Of a DNA stretch of 7,358 bases, positions 6,213-7,358 are shown piece by piece. Numbering within the stretch: position 1 is the stretch's first letter; the number at the start of each line of letters is the position of its first letter. The translations under genes and the position numbers were made by a program. The notes under the pieces were generated by a model that had not been told where the DNA came from, did not search any database, and was given only the letters and a program-made list of their open reading frames with translations. The stretch is from an uncultured Verrucomicrobiota bacterium (lineage in GTDB: Bacteria; Verrucomicrobiota; Kiritimatiellia; RFP12; UBA1067), in the NCBI GenBank assembly GCA_947305825.1, contig CAMZET010000065.1, positions 1-7,358 on the forward strand, in the 5' to 3' direction.

Positions 6213-7061
6213 CTATTTCACGTCTTCAACGGGAAGGTTCCATTCCTTCAAGCGTCCGGCGATGGCTTCGAACGAGAGCGCGTGCATCTCCTTTGCGTTA
6301 GTGCAGGGGATGAGCGGCATGGCGCTGCAACGGATGTCGAAGGAGGTATCCACCGTTCCGAAATCCTTGAAGACCTTCTTGAAGATGCCTGTCGTGCGCG
6401 TGGGCTGGCAGCGCGTATCGACGGCAATCGGACAAATCGGGACGCCTGCCTTGTAGGCGAGTTTCGCGCCAATCGACGAATACACGCGCCTGGAGAACAC
6501 GGGTTCTCGGCTGCCCTGCGGAAAAATAAGGAACGATTCGCCGTTGGCGAGGCGCTCTTCGCCGACGCGCAAGATATTCATCAAATCCTCGCGCGGCGAC
6601 TTGCGGCCAACTGGCACGAGTCCCATGTGCTTGGCGGCATTCTCGAGGAACGGGAGATGCGCAAGCGACGCCTTCACAACCGTATTGAACGGCCCGTAGG
6701 TCAAGAGTATCGGCGGGAGGAGAATCGTCTCGACGGTGGACATGTGGTTGCAAAGGTAGACTACAGGCCCCTTGTGCGCCTCGCGCGCCTTCCAGCCGTC
6801 GGTGAACACGTTCATGCCGAGCGCTTCCGCGATTTGAACCGTCGAAAAGCAGTAGTGGGCCCATATGTCGGAGCTGAGGCGGCCTATGGCTTCGTCTATG
6901 GCGCAGCGCGGGAAAACGCTGGAGAGGCCGATGGAAAAGCGGACGGTCGTCAACGCGCTTTTCGGTGCACGTTTCGGGGCGCGGCGCTCGTCCGGTGTCG
7001 AATAGGAGCCGGTGGCGAGCAAGTCCCGGCGGAAGCCGTCGAGAGTGGTTTTATTCTTCAT
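6213..7061 (-). CDS. PlsC-type lysophospholipid (1-acylglycerol-3-phosphate) acyltransferase
   Basis: The 282-residue product matches the LPLAT/PlsC family, which transfers an acyl chain to lysophosphatidic acid or a similar acceptor at the inner face of the membrane. Block I is VYLCNHMSTVET at 101-112, block II lies around MGLVPVGRKSPREDL at 146-160, block III is FPQGSREP at 180-187 and block IV is AGVPICPIAVDT at 205-216. Block I normally reads H-X4-D; here it is H106-X4-E111, and block III has Q in place of the usual E. The first 45 or so residues are polar and basic with TGSYSTPDERR at 17-27. The frame stays open upstream to a GTG at 7349, but that extension is an Arg/Ala/Ser low-complexity shadow of the coiled-coil gene read in another frame, so the ATG at 7061 is preferred. 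It overlaps that gene by 11 bp, and GAGGAG within it is the likely ribosome binding site. Acceptor specificity is not predictable. Confidence 0.85.
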   Translation of the reverse strand: MKNKTTLDGFRRDLLATGSYSTPDERRAPKRAPKSALTTVRFSIGLSSVFPRCAIDEAIGRLSSDIWAHYCFSTVQIAEALGMNVFTDGWKAREAHKGPVVYLCNHMSTVETILLPPILLTYGPFNTVVKASLAHLPFLENAAKHMGLVPVGRKSPREDLMNILRVGEERLANGESFLIFPQGSREPVFSRRVYSSIGAKLAYKAGVPICPIAVDTRCQPTRTTGIFKKVFKDFGTVDTSFDIRCSAMPLIPCTNAKEMHALSFEAIAGRLKEWNLPVEDVK

Positions 7062-7358
7062 CTTCCTGGCTCTCCTCTTCGTTCGTGTCGTCGCTCTCGC
7101 TCTCGCCGTCGCCGCCGTCGCTCTCGCCGTCGCTCTCGCTGGCGCGGCGCTTCTTGCTTTCTTCGCGCGCCTGGCGCAATTCGTCCCTGATGGCCATGAG
7201 CTGTTCGCGCTGCTCGGCGCGCTCCGCCTCGCGCGCGGCCTGGTCTGCCTCGCGCCTCGCGGCCTCCTCCTCGGCCTTGCGCTTGTTTTCGGCCTCAATG
7301 CGCGCCGCGAGTTCCGCCCGCTCGCGCTCCTCGCGCTCGCGTCTGGCACGGCGCCCTT
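7051..7358 (-). CDS. C-terminal end of a charged coiled-coil protein with acidic Ser/Asp/Glu tail (partial)
   Basis: This frame enters from beyond the right edge and ends at a TAA at 7051-7053; 101 residues are visible. The first 60 or so are almost pure Glu/Arg/Ala/Lys helix, for example RREREERERAELAARIEAEN and AARREADQAAREAERAEQRE, the pattern of a long coiled coil. Then MAIRDELRQAREESKKRRA passes into a disordered acidic tail (SESDGESDGGDGESESDD followed by Glu-rich residues to the stop). The start, full length and any N-terminal domain lie outside the window, so the protein cannot be named. It is real rather than a shadow because the amino-acid pattern is coherent, the frame is open to the edge, and the stop overlaps the downstream acyltransferase start by 11 bp, as expected in an operon. 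The competing frame gives only Arg/Ala/Ser low complexity. Possible roles include scaffold, envelope-spanning or RNA-associated protein; none can be chosen from this fragment. Confidence 0.72.
   Translation of the reverse strand, partial: GRRARREREERERAELAARIEAENKRKAEEEAARREADQAAREAERAEQREQLMAIRDELRQAREESKKRRASESDGESDGGDGESESDDTNEEESQEDEE
7088..7142. repeat. Low-complexity hexamer-type repeat encoding the Ser/Asp/Glu/Gly tail
   Basis: The tract is built from CTCTCG and CCGTCG-like units. The 16-mer TCGCTCTCGCCGTCGC occurs exactly at 7097-7112 and 7118-7133, a 21-bp (7-codon) offset that keeps frame. On the minus strand it encodes the acidic tail of the coiled-coil protein. Such tracts can change length by slippage in whole-codon steps. 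Confidence 0.65.

Noticed and set aside
6117..7190. Plus-strand 357-codon open frame antisense to the acyltransferase
   Set aside because: Long, but opposite a gene with all four acyltransferase blocks; the product is Arg-rich and unrecognisable.
7062..7349. N-terminal extension of the acyltransferase to a GTG start
   Set aside because: Arg/Ala/Ser low complexity that is the off-frame reading of the coiled-coil gene; the core family fold begins well after the ATG at 7061.

Overview
The window is GC-rich, compact bacterial DNA with almost no intergenic space. Clear Shine-Dalgarno sequences precede several genes (an AAAGGAG core at 43-49 and, on the minus strand, at 3559-3565), which argues against Bacteroidota. 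High GC, a lone Avd/S23-like four-helix-bundle gene behind a 9-bp GTC-type repeat, a family-10 glycosylhydrolase-like lipoprotein-free exoprotein and a long FucP-type transporter together suggest the Verrucomicrobiota/Kiritimatiellota/Lentisphaerota neighbourhood, possibly a host-associated member. That placement is inference; there is no rRNA or other phylogenetic marker here to test it.

Layout. Positions 1-35 hold a short tandem repeat cut by the window edge. Two plus-strand genes follow: a four-helix-bundle protein with an extra C-terminal region (54-746) and a YbaK/EbsC-type aminoacyl-tRNA deacylase (743-1228), joined by an ATGA start/stop overlap. They meet a long minus-strand run tail to tail at 1225-1228, where both stop codons lie inside one TTAA.

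The minus-strand run reads, in transcription order: the C-terminal end of a charged coiled-coil protein with an acidic Ser/Asp/Glu tail (7051-7358, partial), a PlsC-type acyltransferase (6213-7061), a two-domain protein of unknown function resembling DUF7309/DUF6930 (5278-6189), an exported GHL10 glycoside-hydrolase-like protein (3607-5232), a FucP-family sugar:proton symporter (1987-3552) and the 16S rRNA methyltransferase RsmE (1225-1983). Gaps are -11, 23, 45, 54 and 3 bp, so one operon or a chain of coupled genes is likely.

How the genes fit together. The secreted hydrolase-like protein and the symporter form a plausible pair for releasing and importing a sugar, while RsmE, the deacylase and the acyltransferase are housekeeping functions in translation and membrane lipid synthesis. 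I see no defence island, CRISPR, transposase, tRNA or phage gene. Most points for a second look are modest: the 9-bp repeat ahead of the four-helix gene, a Glu in place of the catalytic-motif Asp of the acyltransferase, an apparent extra pair of hydrophobic segments in the FucP homologue, changed residues in the deacylase pocket, and the partial coiled-coil gene hidden in another frame of a spurious longer ORF.
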